From Diphasiastrum complanatum (lineage: Eukaryota; Streptophyta; Lycopodiopsida; Lycopodiales; Lycopodiaceae): a stretch of DNA of 64,000 nt. The notes below the pieces were generated by a model. The model did not search any database and was not told the DNA's origin. It saw nothing but the letters and a program-made list of their open reading frames with translations. A program made the position numbers and the translations under genes. Shown here piece by piece: positions 1 to 11,597 of the stretch (position 1 is its first letter; each line of letters begins with the position of its first letter). The stretch lies in NCBI GenBank assembly GCA_029204225.1, contig CM055092.1, positions 60,391,401 through 60,455,400 on the forward strand. Direction: 5' to 3'.

Positions 1-230
1 AGGTCCTGTTTGAGCCATGAATATTGAGCACCTGTGGCAATGAACATCTAGCATGTAAGATGCAAGCATTTGAAATATTAGCTAGCTATTTATCGTGATG
101 ATTATTTATCCAAGTCACACAAAACTTTGTGCCTTATTGCTTCACTTTGTGAATAATCTACAGTATTGGTTGATTTGCAATTGAGTGCAAACATTAAAAC
201 TAATAGTTGGGTCTTCCCACAATAACTTGA

Positions 231-621
231 TAGAGAAAAAATCTTGATCAAGGTTGTGAAGTAGTTCGTAAAAACCTGCAGTTTTTTTTGCAGTTCATTT
301 GAAAGTTGCCTTAAATGGCATAATTTTTTACTTTTGAAAATTATAAGAGCAATGAATACATTACAGATTTGTAATGTACTTTTACAATTTTCAGAAAGTT
401 TAAGAATCACCTTACGTTTTTGTAAGGTACACTTTCTATTTTGGAAAGTCGCACAGATCTAACTTGCTATTTTTGGAAGTCAACTTTCTAAAAATAGAAA
501 AAGAAATTTTAAAAAAAAAAAAAAAAAAACCCTGCAGGTGTTTTACGCAGGGGAAGGCCCACGGGCGGGGGCCTTCCGGGGTTATAGAGAAAAAATCTTG
601 ATCAAGGTTGTGAAGTAGTTC
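231..621. repeat. 37-bp exact direct repeat flanking an A-tract and two GC-rich hairpins
   Basis: A 37-bp sequence (TAGAGAAAAAATCTTG...GTAGTTC) occurs exactly at 231-267 and 585-621. Between the copies lie an A19 run (511-529), a 6-bp hairpin (530-535 with 547-552) and a 9-bp GC-rich hairpin, GGAAGGCCC/GGGCCTTCC (552-560 with 569-577). The GC-rich block stands out from AT-rich surroundings. Read on the minus strand the order is hairpin, hairpin, T-tract. It could be the end of a small mobile element with its target duplicated, but 37 bp is too long for a normal target-site duplication. I do not recognise a family. Confidence 0.55.
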
Positions 622-784
622 TAAATTCTGATTCAGAAATGCATTTCTCATAAGAGCATAAATATCTGCAATTTGATACAAACGTTTTCTTTTTTTTTGT
701 TAAACAATCCTTCCTAAGCATCAAAACTGATTTGAAGAAGAATATGAAAACTCCTGTCGATTTCAAGGAGGATTTATATTCTAG

Positions 785-1780
785 TTGAAATCGTCTAGAA
801 TCATTATAGGATTTTGCTTCTTTGCACAAATGTGGAGAAGAAGGAAAGTCAACAAAAAAAATGACGATCTGGTAAAAAGATTGGCGAGACATCAGGGATT
901 TTCACCAAGTCGAGAACTCTTCATGCCTCCAAAGGAACATATACGAGATTTTTTTGATTTCATGTCTGTCAACAACCACATTGAGTTGTCAAAGCGAAAC
1001 GTTCCCCACTAGATGTTGTAGAAGGGGGTACACATGGAAGGATGAGCAATCGACGGTTAAGGAGGACGGAGCCAACAATAGACAAATTGTAGAGGAACAA
1101 GTGCGAAAAAGGCCAGATCAGAATGAAGCAGTGGCAATGGTTACTAGGGGTTGTTGCACGCAAATGCAAGTTGTTTCAGAGAGAATGAACTTCAACTACG
1201 AAATCAACCAAGCAGTGTAGATCTAAACCAAACTACTCCTGCTGTTCAAAATCGAACTACCATGTCCAATGGAGAAGTTGCGACTCAAGCACACCAACCT
1301 ATGCATCAACATCCAGAGGCACATGCATCTACAATGCGAGAAATGTACTTGAATGCAACTTCTCAGACAACAAGACCTCAACCAGTGGATTCACATGAAC
1401 TTGTTCATGCGCCGTTGCAGTCAAGGGGTCTATCCAATGGAGATTGTTTACAGATCCCCTGATCCAGAGCACCTGTTTACTATGCTTCTTTTGATCCTTG
1501 CTTACAGCTTCTACGGCTTGGTATTCTGCTTGTTACCAGGCTTCATGGCATTCATTAGAAGTCTTCTTGATCTTACAATGCCAAACCAGACAGAAGGGAC
1601 AGATTGTCATTGTAGTATATATTTTTTTGTCCTGCCTGTCAGAGGACTACTTAGGGTCGTCTCTCTTGAACGCACTTACATTCATACATAGATGCAAGCC
1701 AAGAACGCTCATTCACAGATCAGAATGCAGCCCAAATGAACATTCAGAAGATTCTACAACTATCTACTCCTAAAAATGAA
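785..1780 (+). other. Unidentified short open frames, possible decayed coding sequence
   Basis: Several overlapping plus-strand frames of 75 to 112 codons occur here. One is basic at its start (MWRRRKVNKKNDD at 830-868). Another is rich in Gln, His, Asn and Pro (1151-1462, with QAHQPMHQHPEAHAS). They are in different frames and end in stops, with no clear splice joins. I do not recognise a domain. This could be a degraded gene fragment, a retroelement leader or chance. No gene is claimed. Confidence 0.15.
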
Positions 1781-1871
1781 CTGAATCAGAGCCTAAACTT
1801 TACTAAACTGAGCTACACTTGCATGAATTGACAAACCAAGAAACAAGAAACTAATCTACAGCATGTTAGAA

Positions 1872-1913
1872 GTCCAAGAATCAAGAAACCAACCAGTCTT
1901 TTGATTCTTGGAC
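1872..1913. repeat. 13-bp perfect inverted repeat
   Basis: GTCCAAGAATCAA at 1872-1884 is perfectly complementary to TTGATTCTTGGAC at 1901-1913, with a 16-nt loop. It lies in sequence without a recognised gene, and no precursor-like extension of the stem is visible. Confidence 0.6.
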
Positions 1914-4600
1914 ATCCCAAGAACATCAAGAACTGGACTGTAAAGAGATATGCAAGAACTACACCACAGATCCAGCCTATTTAGTTTACTTGAATGCTGG
2001 TTCCTACATTAATCCACAAACAAGGAAAGAAACTAATCCACTCTACGAAAGCAGCAAATCTAATCCACTCTACAGTCCACAACCACACACAAAAGGAGGG
2101 AAGGGCAAGATCATAAATGCATCACTCAATAAACAAGCATGATCAAGGAGCTCAATGGATGGACCAAACTCATGAAGTCTCTTCTCATTTCAGCATGGAG
2201 TTGATACAATTCACAAAAAGCTCCTCTTCACAAAGAGGGAGTCTCTTAAATAAGCAAGAGAGCTCCTTAGGTGGCATCCTAGTGGAATTTCCACATTTCA
2301 CAAATTACAAGTGGAATAATGCTCTCCACTAGAGGTCACCATCAAAAGGTGGCTCACTCTACTTTCTTTAAGAGGGGTCTACTTGCATTTATTACATTGC
2401 TTAGAAATACTAGTTCCTACATGGTCATTCCATCTTCTGGGATTCACCATGAGGCTTACACAGTTCTTGCATGTCTTTCCTAGCTAGTATTTCTTGGCTC
2501 TCAGTCTTCATTAATCTCGTCTTCTCAGAGACCTCCTCGGTCTAAGGTGAGAAGTGCTCTTGATTTGCTCTGTCCGCTTTATTTAATCAGATAAATTTGT
2601 CAACCCGCATCCTATAAGACAAGGTCAATACGCGAAAAGCTCTAGTATTAAAACCAGGTTCAAAGTAACTAAGCATGTAAATGTGGAAGCAGGCTACTTG
2701 CACAAGTGAAAGTAAGAGTGGTATTTCACCATTGACTTTTCTATCTCAAGGTACTACTTAGCTCTTTTCCTCCTAAATAATCACTTGTGTTAAATTTTTT
2801 GAACCTTTATAAAAAAAATTTATTGTACAAAACCGTTGAACCTATAGTACTTGAAATAGACAAACTTGCATATCGAAGCTTACAACACTATATCAAATAA
2901 CCTTAAAGGGCTCTACACTGGCAGTAGGGACTCGAGGCTTGTGTATTGAAGATTCATAGTTGTGATTTGTGAACCTAATGTCCTCCCTTTGCAACACAAA
3001 CTCTTTCCAGTACTCATCATTGATTTTCAAAGCCCATATGTGCAAACATGTCTCTTGTGAGAGTGATCAAATACAGCATGACAAAACAAAATACCACTAG
3101 TTTCATGCTCCAAGACCTAGCTGGGTAGCAAGTCTCACAATTATCTATCAGCTCCAGTTGATCTCTTGCCTCACGAGGCATGGCTACAAAGAGTTCTTGC
3201 AATTTTTAAACTCAATGGAATTGCATCAAGAATTGAGAAGAATTTTCTTCACAGGTGTAGATTATATCAATGGTACAGGTGTTTGACCTATCGAAAAGAA
3301 AATTTCTTCAAAAACACAAGAAGGATGTTTCAAAGGAAGGATCCACACGTTGACTATGACATAGATGATGAGATCGGAAACAAACTACAAAACTATATCA
3401 ATCCATAAAAGTTCTTACAAGAACATCACAGGGTATTCTTTCTAATCAACCATTTGCTATAGTACAGCCACTACCTCCATCAAGTTAATCGGGAAAGATA
3501 ATGCAGGAAGAATCCAAAATGACTCTTACTAGGAGAGAGAAGTATAATTACCCGTGCACTGAAATTCAGCCAGATGGTAAAGCCTGAAGTGATATCTATC
3601 TTGCAGAAAGACATGGTTCACATTTGAAGATGTCAAAACAGCCCATGAAACAATGCCCTGAATCTCTAAAAGTGGCATTACAAATCAATTAAGGCAATGT
3701 GACATCTGCCTCCTGAATTTATCATGAAATATCTCAAAGGATCCCAGAAATTCGGAAACTTAAAAGTATTGTATTGGAATCCGATAAGGGTACACAAATG
3801 TCCAAGAATGTAGCAAGATTGTTCACAAAGCTGCAAATTATTCTGTATCTATGAGCATTGTTGTTGAAAGGCTTTTAGCACAGAAGTAAGCTCTTTGCTA
3901 TCTTGATCATGATAAGAAGTATAGTAGAGCTGATAGATGGATGGAAGTTGTAGCAACTAGCAAGGACCAGTGGCTTTTTATAAGTTTTAGATGTATGCAG
4001 ACACTGCATTTACTTTCTAAACTGCATATTGTCAATTGCAATTTCTGAATTATCAGGCCATATCTTTGATTCACAAGACGCAACCTGATGTTAGGAGGAT
4101 ACGAGATGGATCCATGTAACTGAAGAGCACTTGATATGCTCTGCTGTAGTCATTGAATGTTCCTTTTGAGGACATGTCATGTCTGGTACAAACTGTAAGA
4201 GAAAAGCTAAACAAAATTATGGAGCAGAGCCTTTATCAGCAGTTCTGTTATTTTTATCAGAATCTGTGTCTAAGAAGTAGAAAGTTTGCGTGTAAAGAAC
4301 ACAAGGCTCTGACGCTGGTGAATGCAAAATAAGTTTGGGCATTCCATGAGCACATAGTGGTCATTCTAAAGGATCAATGAATGTGCAGAAATCAATCATC
4401 TAACATTCAGCAGGTTTTAAGATGTTTCCTCTGTATAAAGCTACTAAATGATCATAATTAGGGAATCAATATGTGTATATTTCCTTATACGATTCCATAG
4501 AACTGGAAAAGAAATTGAACCTTTTCACAGCTGATTTTGTAACCTTTTAACACAATATCCCTGACCCAAATTGATTTTTGTTTGCTGATTGATTTACTAG
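1914..4600. other. No gene recognised; 3' flank of the phosphatase exons
   Basis: I looked on the minus strand for the missing C-terminal phosphatase exons (the WHxPWY, NGHVHAYER and GDGGNREK regions) and did not see them. An 80-codon plus-strand frame at 3166-3408 is Arg/Lys-rich but unrecognised. The stretch 2100-2600 contains, on the minus strand, a TATTTAAG TATA-like sequence in an LTR-like context. That is suggestive only. Confidence 0.3.
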
Positions 4601-4634
4601 AATCCACAGAGAATGCCTCAAGAAAATCACTAAC

Positions 4635-7600
4635 TTGTGTTATTGTAGTCCACGTAGCCTCCAAGCATAACAAAGTGGATACCACCAGCATCAAACGAAT
4701 AATATAGACTACTCTTGGATCCACTCTCTTCTGATGGCACAGCGAACCTGGTTTGGTAAGATAGAAAAGTTACATTGTTGATTTGGGGTTCAATCTCATG
4801 ATTTCCCTCTATTACCATCATCGGCAGGTTTGAGGTGACTGGCTCCAAAAATCTGCACATATTAAATAGCAACATCAGACCCTGACCTGAGGACAGGTGC
4901 GAGTTTCCTCTTGAAACCAAAGAGGTGACTACAGAGATCCAGTCTTAACATAGACCAACTATCTCCCAAGTTGTGTGTGCCTTGCAAGGTTTCAATTCAG
5001 AGAAGAGAGATACAAGCAAAAGGTATGTTGTGATGTTAAAAAAACAAGTAATTACTGGGATGATTTTCTCCACTGTGCTCCTCCATTTTACTTAACTGAG
5101 CAATGTTATATCTGAAAAAAATTACATAAAACGTGAATTCAAACATAACCTTTTGGAGTGGAAATGCTTTTCAAAAGTTAAAGCTTTATTTGGAAGTATA
5201 GATCTTTGAAAATTTTCAGAAACTTCAAAAAATATGGCATTGAGCTTATCAGAACTTTCCACTTCTGAAGTGAAACTAACAGAAAGAGACTGACTTCATA
5301 CCTGCCCCATTCATCCCAGTGAGGCTGGTATGTTTCACGAATGGGAGCATCAGGAAATGCACATGAAAAGCATGATGATCCAGTCCCATTGGTGATATAC
5401 TGGTCTGCATAGCTTAAATCTCCAACCATAAGGAGAAGTGAAGGGTTATTTTGAAGAAGATGCTGCATGGTGCTGCTAGAATTGTAAGTCAAGCCAAGAT
5501 CTCCAACTACAGCTATTCTGTCAGGATAACTTATGGGACTTGGAGAAGGCAGGGTTTCAAAAGTGTGTTCTTCACTCAATGCGTCTAATGAAGCATCACC
5601 ACATCTATAAAAGTACTTTGTGCGGGACAGCAAACCTGAAAAGAGCATGTCGTTGGACTGTTACTCAAATACATAGACCATATTTATTCTTCCTGGTAAA
5701 GAGAGATTGATGTACGAAACAAAGATAAATAAGGAATTTCTCAAATTCATCCCAAGCTACTCATAGAACCAAGAATGCCATATGACAACATGTAATAATG
5801 GTCTTGAAGTGCAAAAATATCCCAAGCTGTCTAAAGGGACCAAGCACACAAATCAGCAATAATGGGAATTGCCCTCTGTTTATTCATAAATCAAAACAAC
5901 AAGAATACTTGGCTCAAAAGCCCCTTAAAAGAGACTAAAAAACATCGTTTCCAGCATTTCAGAATTGGCTGATTCAAATCATTTGATTCTCCGATTTGAA
6001 CCAGTGTTGAAACGGTCTTTTGGAAACTGACTAAAAAAAAAAATTCTTTTGTAAATTTCTTGATAGATATGTTGTGTTGGTAATAGACTCGGTGCTTCAG
6101 ATCATACATATTTGAAACATCTAGTCTAGGTAAGTGAATGTTCCATTATGCAGCATGGCTAAAGTTTGGCTAAAAACTATGGTTGGAAATTTGACTTTAC
6201 GAGGTATTTCTGATTAATCTACATAGGACTATGCTAGAAAAGGAGTTCGAATACCACAAACCATATGTCAAACATAAAGCCTGACCAGATCTGTCATACT
6301 ACATGAGGAGTGGAGGCAAAAGGCCTGGAACATTGTCTTGCATAAGAATAATCCGAGGAACACGAGCTTTTGCAAGAAGAATAGGAACCAAAATATCAAC
6401 TAGATGATGCAATCACAAAAAACGAAGTAAACATGCAGCTGACTCATAACACAAATCTTGGGCCTATACCTCTTGTACAAGCTGCAACCACCGGACCAAA
6501 ACTTCTTGAAGCTCAAATGTAGGCAGAGCAAAGTAAGTACTTGAACTTGTTCATTCAAACTTGTGTGGATCCATGCAAACTAGATCTGCAGGGGGGACTC
6601 TCTACGTCATGACCTTCATTGATGATTTTTCACAGAAGGTATGGGTTCATTTGTTGAAGAACAAATCTAAGGCAATAAAGTACTTCAAGATCTTCAAGGC
6701 TTTGGTTGAAACTCAAATAGGCATGAAGATAAAGGCACTCAGATCTGACAAGGGTGGTGAGTACATATAAGGAGAGTTCAATGATTTGTGCAACTCAAGT
6801 GGAATGAATGTTTGCTATGCGGATACTCCTTAACAAAATGGTGTTGTTGAGAGAAAGAATAGGTCCATAATTGAGTGTGCACATATCATGCTCAAGGTTA
6901 AGGCATTGCCAGACTCTTTTTGGTGTGTATGCTATTGTATTCTTGTAGAAAAAAAAGGAGCCTTACGAGAGCACTGGAGGGAATCATGCAGAAGGAGACA
7001 TTGTATGAGCACTAAACAATGTCCCTGCTACGAATGAAGAAGGTAGCAAATTGTGTCCTTGCCACTGTAGCAATGCTAGTTGTAAATGGCATAGAGATGT
7101 TAGTATTCCAAAGAAAGGCATTCTATTTTTCAAAAAATGTTAATCAAATTTTGTATATGATAGAAAAAGGAAAACTTTGCACTTTAACTCACTTTATAAT
7201 TTTGCAACAATATATTGAAACCAATCCCAGAATAGCAATGTCCAACCTTGTGTGCAACATTAATTTTAGTCATTTGCAGATTATATTTCTCAAAACCCCA
7301 ATCTGCATGCTGAAGGACCTATAGGTCTTTCAAGGTTCAGGACTGATAAAACATTGAGCCTATTGACTTTAAGTTTTCTCCATTTGTAAAAATCTACATA
7401 TGAAAGCAGTCTCCCTCTTGTCATGAAACCCCATTGGGAACATGATCACATCTACATGGTGAGTGGCACACTCTAGCTACCACTTTGGTCAGTTTTTCTC
7501 TAACATTTGAAACAGTTTCTTGGGAAGCAGGAACACAGCATTGTGCCTACGGAGGACCCAACGACCAAACCTGATTGAATTCAGTTGAACTCAAGCCCGT

Positions 7601-8756
7601 ATAATCATTTCAACTCCAATCGCTGGAAATTTCATTTCAATACTTCAGGTTAGTAGTTCAAAATAGAATCATTTATTTGGGACGGGTAAGTTGTCTTTTG
7701 TTTTGCTTTGATGTTGGTAGTAGAAGTAATATACAGCGCATCAGATAAAAGTACTGAAGACTAACCTTTCCTGTCCAGGAAGGTATCATTAAATCATGAA
7801 GGCCTTGATCTGAGTGGAAGATAGGAACAAGAAAGAAGAGCATACTCAAAAGGATCACCTAAGTCCAAAAATTTCTTAATGATCTAGGACAATGGTTTCA
7901 ATAGCACCTATCAATAATTAGCTAAAGTGTTCTAAACTGTGTATATAATTAGCTTACAACCATCGCAGAGGCACCCTTCAATCACTTAGCTGCATATTCC
8001 TGGAAGATAGGAGGATAGAATCAAAGTGGTTTAATCAGAACTCAGTTCCCAGTTTTCAGCCATACCCTCCAAGCGTACATGGTGAATAATTCCTGACGTG
8101 TAGTTTAAAAGTCCTTCAAAAGGATAAATCTGACTGTACACAAAAGCAGATCCATTGATTGAGAAGGTATACTTCCCACTGTCTGTGCCGTAAAGGACAG
8201 TACTGCTCATGCTGCATGGATCTAGAGGCGTCACGACGGATCCAAGCTGCGCATCTCCTGGGAATTGAATGGTGCACCAAATGAACATCCAGCATAATGC
8301 TTTGCAGTGAATTTTCCTTCACACTTATTATTACACTACCTTAGCAATTGATCCAGTTATGCTGTCTATTCTTTTCAATTATGCAGCAGACATTTTGTGT
8401 ATTTTTACAGGCTATGAAGTTGTAAAGTATAGGAGTTTGAGACCACCTGTAATCCATGACACCCACATAGATCCTGGTGAAGAGAGTGCAAGGCTTATCT
8501 GCTCCGGATATTTGGATGGTTTTTTCCTGGTAAGCCGCGGGTCAGAAGGAGGCAAGTCATCGCTTCCTCGCCTGAGGCCTGGATCAAATTGAACAGTCTT
8601 CGGCTGAAATGGTCCATCCAATGTAGAAGGGATCTGCTGTTTGGTTTTGCATGCTTTACTTATGACCAATGAGCAGCTCAGAATCAAGCTCATGTAAAAC
8701 ACAAAGCAATTGAATCTGCAGAAATATGCCATTGCTACCTGCACCCAAATTGCCAT
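4635..8756 (-). CDS. Purple acid phosphatase, PAP15/PAP23-like; first four coding exons only
   Basis: Exons are 8756-8447, 8257-8066, 5635-5302 and 4852-4635. All have GT..AG borders, and the phases agree at every join. The product begins with a hydrophobic signal-like segment (an in-frame second ATG is at 8732), then STLDGPF, EQISLALSS and WVSWITG (purple acid phosphatase N-terminal Fn3-like domain), then LLNYTSGIIHHVR. Metallophosphatase metal-binding motifs follow in order: GDLGLTY, GDLSYADQY and GNHE. Family members are secreted or vacuolar phosphomonoesterases, and the PAP15 group includes phytases. The exons would encode about 351 aa of a usual length near 530. The exons carrying the last two metal-ligand blocks and GHVHAYER are not seen downstream, although a good donor (GTTAGT at 4634) follows exon 4. 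The third intron interval holds a copia relic. This may be a gene running past the window edge with a very long intron, or a 3'-truncated pseudogene. Confidence 0.9.
6500..6990 (+). mobile_element. Ty1/copia integrase fragment inside the phosphatase intron
   Basis: The plus-strand reading shows the copia integrase core: TFIDDFSQKVWVHLLKNKS, then IKALRSDKGGEYI, and after a stop NGVVERKNRSIIE. These are the D, D and E blocks of the catalytic core. In-frame stops follow GGEYI and YADTP, so it is dead. It lies opposite to the phosphatase, in the 2.4-kb intron between exons 2 and 3. No LTRs are recognised, so it is an internal fragment. Confidence 0.85.
6991..8030. other. Remainder of phosphatase intron, nothing recognised
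   Basis: AT-rich intronic sequence between the copia fragment and exon 2. The short frames here have no recognisable domain. Confidence 0.4.
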
Positions 8757-8759
8757 CAA

Positions 8760-9525
8760 ACCTGTGCCATCGATAAACTGAGGTTGAGAGCTCGACTTTA
8801 ATTACAATACGAAGGAGAACATAGAGAAAAAACAAAAAAGATGGAGGCTTTTTTGTTCCTTTTCCTCTAAAAATCAAGACGTGATTGCTATAATGAAGGG
8901 GTTGCCTGCTGCTGCTCTGAGCCAAAAACGGAAACGAAATACATTCTCATAGGCTGTCATTAGAACTTCAGAAAGATAAAAAAGAGCTGGTGAAAGAGGA
9001 TGCTAGGTGATCGGACGCTATATGTAGTACATAAAACTACTTCTAGTTTCTGGATGAATTATGTTTTTACAGGCTTATAGCTCCACATTGCAAAAATATA
9101 GCAAATTCAAGCTGCAAAAGTATTAAAGGCAAGCTTAGTTTTGGTTCAGCTACCTACTTAAGCAACTCAGCTATGGGGTTCATTAGATTTAGATAGTGTT
9201 AAAGAATCACTCTGCCTGCTGAATTTGCCATTTACAAAAGCCTTGATAACAAAAATGGGAGAAAATTTAGTGCTATTGAATATCGTATGATAGCCCGTGC
9301 TCTACAAACCTGTTTTAAGTTATCCTTAAAAAAAAACCTGCATTTTATAGGACTTCTCAGTTTCTTGAAAACTTTTACTTATAAAAAGCTATATAATATA
9401 TGCTTGTATGAAAAACCATCAAACGTTTTATGATGATATTTTTTAAGAAAATTTACTGGTTTCATTTTTATAATTTGCCAATTTTGCCGAGCACTAATGG
9501 TAGCTATGCTAGTAAATGGATATTA
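8760..9525. other. Upstream flank of the phosphatase gene
   Basis: This is the 5' side of the minus-strand phosphatase. I cannot place a TATA box or transcription start with confidence. The sequence is AT-rich without recognisable coding regions. Confidence 0.3.
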
Positions 9526-9748
9526 GGCTGATTTCACACTACATGCAAAGGAATTTGCTCCCGTATTTCACATTCCCGGCCATTTCACTTGACACCCATT
9601 TTTGAATCTTAGCAAGTGAGTTGACGCGGGCAATGGACCACCCCTATTTCACATTTGGATGGTAACTGTTAATGAAGGGCCCATTTTTTCTCCCTAGACC
9701 AATGGGAGAGCTCCATATTAAATTTGACAGTGAAGTGTGAAATGGCCC
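9526..9748. mobile_element. Tourist/Harbinger-like MITE, 223 bp
   Basis: The left end GGCTGATTTCACACTACA and the reverse complement of the right end GGGCCATTTCACACTTCA match at 14 of 18 positions. The element is flanked by TTA on both sides (9523-9525 and 9749-9751). TTA target duplications and GG-starting ends are typical of PIF/Harbinger MITEs. There is no coding capacity. Assignment rests on ends and flanks only. Confidence 0.6.
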
Positions 9749-9756
9749 TTAGTTAG

Positions 9757-9918
9757 GGGGCTGCTTAAGGAGTTCACTTCATGTGCTGGCTCCACTCCAT
9801 CCAATGGTGATGGATGAGGCTAAGGGAAAAATAAGAGATATCTTCCCTTGGATGGAGTGGGGCCTGTGCAGTAGAGACACTGGAGTTGCACTTGCGGTGC
9901 ACTCTCTAATGAGAGCCT
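9757..9918. mobile_element. Second small MITE, directly adjacent
   Basis: TTAGTTAG occurs on both sides (9749-9756 and 9919-9926), consistent with an 8-bp target duplication. It overlaps the TTA flank of the neighbouring element. The ends GGGGCTGCTTAAGGAG and AGGCTCTCATTAGAGAG (complemented) are similar with gaps. An internal 13-bp perfect inverted repeat (CCACTCCATCCAA/TTGGATGGAGTGG) adds fold-back structure. The superfamily is uncertain: 8 bp suggests hAT, a TTA core suggests Harbinger. Confidence 0.45.
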
Positions 9919-9926
9919 TTAGTTAG

Positions 9927-10370
9927 TTACAACAGACCTCCTTCGAGTATGTACATGCAATTGGGGAGTAGAGGGGCAAATTGAATATAAGAAAGACGAA
10001 ATAAGGTGTGAATGTGACCAAATATGAGTAAGAATCTAAGATTTTGAATGAGAACCTAAGACAAGATGAGGAATAAACCCAAAGGATTCTAGAATCTTGG
10101 AATTATGTAGAGCATATCCTACCCAGAAGCATGTCCATTGTCATTCCTACTAATAACCTCCAAGTGAATCAATCACTTTATTTAAATAATATTTTATTTG
10201 TAGGTAGGTCCATTACCCTCTTAGAGAAAAGCATGACGCCCGATGTGCTTAAGCCACTTTCACATCATAGTAGGTAAGTGCGAGTGTGAGAGGGCATTGC
10301 TATCCTATCTTTCTTGAAGGTTGTGGCTTCTATTGGTCACATTCGATCTTGCTTAATCCGGTCAAATCAT
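9927..10370. other. Intergenic, nothing recognised
   Basis: AT-rich sequence without coding or structural features that I can support. Confidence 0.4.
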
Positions 10371-10452
10371 GGCTGCTGCCGAAGCTACTCGGGCGATGTG
10401 GAGACATTAATCGTGGCTACTGCCGAAGCTACTCGGCCGATGTGGAGACATT
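10371..10452. repeat. 43-bp tandem repeat, two units
   Basis: A unit starting GGCTGCTGCCGAAGCTACTC at 10371 recurs at 10414 with few changes. It is GC-richer than the flanks. Both copies contain GATGTGGAGACATT. Confidence 0.8.
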
Positions 10453-10640
10453 TGCATTCCAGGCAGAAATTAACAACTGTTGAGGTTGATAATTAACACT
10501 TTCTACATCCATAAAGAAATTTTTTCTGAGCATAATTTTGAGTCTGATGCCAAGTCTTCGTCATCTGAAGATACCTTAGGAATGATAATTTGGCGGTGTT
10601 CAAGGGGGCGTTTGCCAGTGAGCTTGCGAAAGTGAGTAAT

Positions 10641-10799
<159 letters not shown>

Positions 10800-10821
10800 G
10801 AAGTATTGTTGAGAGTAGAGT

Positions 10822-10890
10822 AGGTTTAGGTTAGGGTCTTAGGGTTAGGGTAGGTTAGGACTGTAGGTGTGTAGGGTTAGGTCTGTTTAT
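10822..10890 (+). repeat. Degenerate telomere-like tract
   Basis: Several TTAGGG, TTTAGG and TAGGGT words are strung together directly after the GA microsatellite. The plant telomere unit is TTTAGGG; here the units are irregular in length. It may be an eroded interstitial telomere-like tract or simple G/T-rich sequence. Confidence 0.35.
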
Positions 10891-11580
10891 TTTTTTAAAT
10901 TAAACTTCAAAATGAAGAATTCAAAAAAAATTTACCACAAACAAAACTTCAAAACTGAAAGTTTGAAGTGTGAGTCTCCCTCATTTGTGAATTTTTTTTC
11001 CAATATTCTAGTAATTTTGTCCCATCTCCACTAATTTGATCATAACTTTCATAATATTGATCCAAATCAAACAAACTCAGTAGCTTTGAGAAGCTAACAA
11101 CAAGCTCTATTAGCCTAAAGTATCAGATCAGTGATAAGAGGTGATTTGATAGGTCAAATTAATCACATAACAGGGCTGAAAACTTTGAAGAAAGAAAAAC
11201 TAACAAAACTAGAGCTACAAATCAAGATTTGTCATAACTTTTTGGATACTAATCCAAATGACTTGTCATATGGATAAAATCAAAGCTAAAACAATGCTCT
11301 AAAATCCTATGGAAAGAAACTTGAAATAAAAACTTAGATCAAATCTGAAAAATTCAAATCAAGTGAAAGCAAAGTTCTCATCACCTATTTTGACAACTTT
11401 TGGGAAAAGTGCAATAACTTTTGCATCTCTTATCCAAAGACAAAATTGAATACTAAAAATTTGTTTGAACAGAACTGAAAAAATTCAAAGTTAAAAATTA
11501 GCAAAAAGAAAGCTACAAAAACAATAAACTCATCAAATCTAATGGAATTCTCTTAGAATCATCATGAATCATGGATCTAT
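10891..11580 (-). mobile_element. Leader-like internal sequence next to a copia primer site
   Basis: AT-rich non-coding sequence that follows the minus-strand primer site at 11581-11592. In a copia element this is where the untranslated leader lies, before gag. No gag is found below it, so the element is cut off or decayed here, near the microsatellite. Confidence 0.45.
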
Positions 11581-11592
11581 GCTATGATACCA
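11581..11592 (-). other. Copia primer-binding site
   Basis: Read on the minus strand this is TGGTATCATAGC. It differs at one base from TGGTATCAGAGC, the usual copia site for the 3' end of initiator tRNA-Met. It lies five bases downstream of the LTR end at 11598. Confidence 0.8.
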
Positions 11593-11597
11593 AGAAA

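Noticed and set aside
511-577. Hairpin plus T-tract on the minus strand resembling a rho-independent terminator
   Set aside because: The window is plant nuclear DNA, so a bacterial terminator has no meaning here.
4485-4724. Minus-strand frame MDPRVVYIIRLM...
   Set aside because: It overlaps phosphatase exon 4 in the wrong frame and runs into the intron.
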